Assembly (NCBI GenBank): GCA_946481025.1
Contig: CAMLNA010000115.1
Coordinates: forward strand, 1-14,401
Origin: an uncultured Rivibacter sp.
GTDB lineage: Bacteria > Pseudomonadota > Gammaproteobacteria > Burkholderiales > Burkholderiaceae
Length of the DNA: 14,401 nt
Reading direction: 5' to 3'
The position numbers and the translations under genes are program-made. The notes beneath the pieces are model-generated. The model saw nothing but the letters and a program-made list of their open reading frames with translations, searched no databases and was not told the DNA's origin. This document shows, in pieces, positions 13,461 to 14,401 of the stretch; the stretch's first letter is position 1, and each line of letters starts with the position of its first letter.

Positions 13461-14401
13461 CAGGGCCTTGGCCTTCTTGTCCTTTCTGCCGTTGACGTCG
13501 CTGCGCGCCGAGCGCACCAGCACCGTCGGGAAGCTCACCGGCAGCGTGTAGGGGAAGTCGCGGCTGAAGTGCAGCCCGCGGCTTTCCTGGCGCATGAGTG
13601 CCGAGCGGACGATCAGCTCGGCGCAATCGACCAGGTTGCGCAGCTCCAGCAAGTCGCGATTGACGCGGAAGTTCGCGTAGTAGTCGTCGATCTCGTTGCG
13701 CAGCAGCTTGATGCGGTGGCGCGCCCGTTCGAGCCGCTTGGTGGTGCGCACGATGCCCACGTAGTTCCACATCAGCAGGCGCAGCTCGTCCCAGTTGTGG
13801 GAGATGACCACCTGCTCGTCGGCGTTCTCGACCTGGCTTTCGTCCCAGGGCGGCAGCACGGGGCCCGGCCCGTTGCGGTTCGCCAGCACGTGGTGGGCAC
13901 AGGTGCGGCCCAGGACCACACACTCGAGCAGCGAGTTGCTGGCCAGGCGGTTGGCGCCATGCAGGCCGGTGTAGGTGGTTTCGCCCACCGCATACAAGCC
14001 CGGCAGGTCGGTGCGGCCGTCGAGGTCGGTGACCACGCCGCCGCAGGTGTAGTGCGCAGCCGGCACCACCGGAATCGGCTGCTTCGAGATGTCGATGCCC
14101 AGCGACAGGCAGCGCGCGTAGATGGTCGGGAAGTGCTCCTTCAGGAAGGCTTCGCCGAGGTGCGTGGCGTCGAGCCAAACATGGTCCACCCCATGCTTCT
14201 TCATCTCGAAGTCGATGGCGCGGGCCACGATGTCGCGCGGGGCGAGTTCACCGCGCTCGTCATGGTTGTGCATGAAGCGCACGCCGCCGCTGTCTCCGAT
14301 CGGCAGCTTCAGTTGGCCGCCCTCGCCTCGCAGGGCCTCGGTGATGAGGAAGCTGCGCTCCTGCGGGTGGTACAGGCAGGTCGGGTGGAACTGGATGAAC
14401 T
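13446..14401 (-). CDS. nadB: L-aspartate oxidase NadB, C-terminal part (cut by window edge)
   Basis: The visible 317 residues cover the C-terminal 60 per cent of a family of roughly 530-540 residues; the N-terminal FAD-binding part lies beyond the window. Active-site and FAD-site blocks are clear: [55 protein letters not shown] and [15 protein letters not shown]. The tail has the helical C-terminal domain of the succinate dehydrogenase/fumarate reductase-like flavoproteins. The enzyme oxidises L-aspartate to iminoaspartate, which NadA uses. The frame continues upstream of a GTG at 14282 to the window end, so that GTG is not the start. It converges on comFB, 21 bases away. Thus nadB is not in the nadA-nadC transcript but stays close to it. 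Confidence 0.95.
   Translation of the reverse strand, partial: FIQFHPTCLYHPQERSFLITEALRGEGGQLKLPIGDSGGVRFMHNHDERGELAPRDIVARAIDFEMKKHGVDHVWLDATHLGEAFLKEHFPTIYARCLSLGIDISKQPIPVVPAAHYTCGGVVTDLDGRTDLPGLYAVGETTYTGLHGANRLASNSLLECVVLGRTCAHHVLANRNGPGPVLPPWDESQVENADEQVVISHNWDELRLLMWNYVGIVRTTKRLERARHRIKLLRNEIDDYYANFRVNRDLLELRNLVDCAELIVRSALMRQESRGLHFSRDFPYTLPVSFPTVLVRSARSDVNGRKDKKAKALGLSG

Noticed and set aside
13267..14178. Second minus-strand frame of 303 codons overlapping nadB
   Set aside because: Arg/Ala/Pro-rich out-of-frame shadow; the adjacent frame has the NadB motifs and runs through to the window edge.

Overview
The window comes from a high-GC betaproteobacterium, most likely a Burkholderiales member of the Rubrivivax/Methylibium/Comamonadaceae type. 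This rests on the GC-rich codon use, an orphan Bug/TctC-type binding protein, a complete set of NAD-synthesis genes in a nadA-nadC / nadB arrangement, and the general protein character. I could not run a similarity search, so the genus is an inference. I see no mobile element, tRNA, rRNA or CRISPR array, and no gene-free stretch longer than about 160 bases.

Left part (1-2864): the 5' half of rlmB (a 23S rRNA ribose methyltransferase) and a complete acetolactate-synthase-like ThDP enzyme both lie on the minus strand. A TetR-family regulator diverges from them on the plus strand.

Middle (2865-7287): a four-gene plus-strand catabolic operon encodes a periplasmic Bug protein, a Gfo/Idh/MocA dehydrogenase, a DUF993 (DHDPS-like) protein and a TIM-barrel sugar isomerase/epimerase. 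It is preceded by a strong sigma70-type promoter (TTGACG-18-TAGAAT). A perfect 20-bp inverted repeat lies across the predicted start of transcription. A half-conserved copy of that repeat sits directly before the tetR start codon, so TetR probably represses both itself and the operon. The dehydrogenase / TIM-barrel / ThDP enzyme combination recalls the logic of inositol catabolism, but the substrate is unknown. This is the best candidate for an undescribed pathway in the window.

Right-middle (7298-10955): a 12-helix MFS exporter on the minus strand is divergent from an AraC-family regulator, a typical regulator/transporter pair. Next comes a 426-residue protein whose C-terminal third looks like a Roadblock/LC7 domain and whose N-terminal part I do not recognise.

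Right (11045-14401): nadA and nadC (quinolinate synthase and quinolinate phosphoribosyltransferase) lie on the plus strand. They are followed by a 94-residue ComFB-family protein. The incomplete nadB (L-aspartate oxidase) converges on it from the minus strand. Together nadB, nadA and nadC make nicotinate mononucleotide from aspartate. The comFB gene has a near-consensus sigma28 (FliA) promoter just upstream, suggesting that this likely cyclic-di-GMP-related small protein is expressed with the flagellar regulon. A short tandem repeat separates nadA from nadC, and a strong GC hairpin lies at the comFB/nadB convergence.
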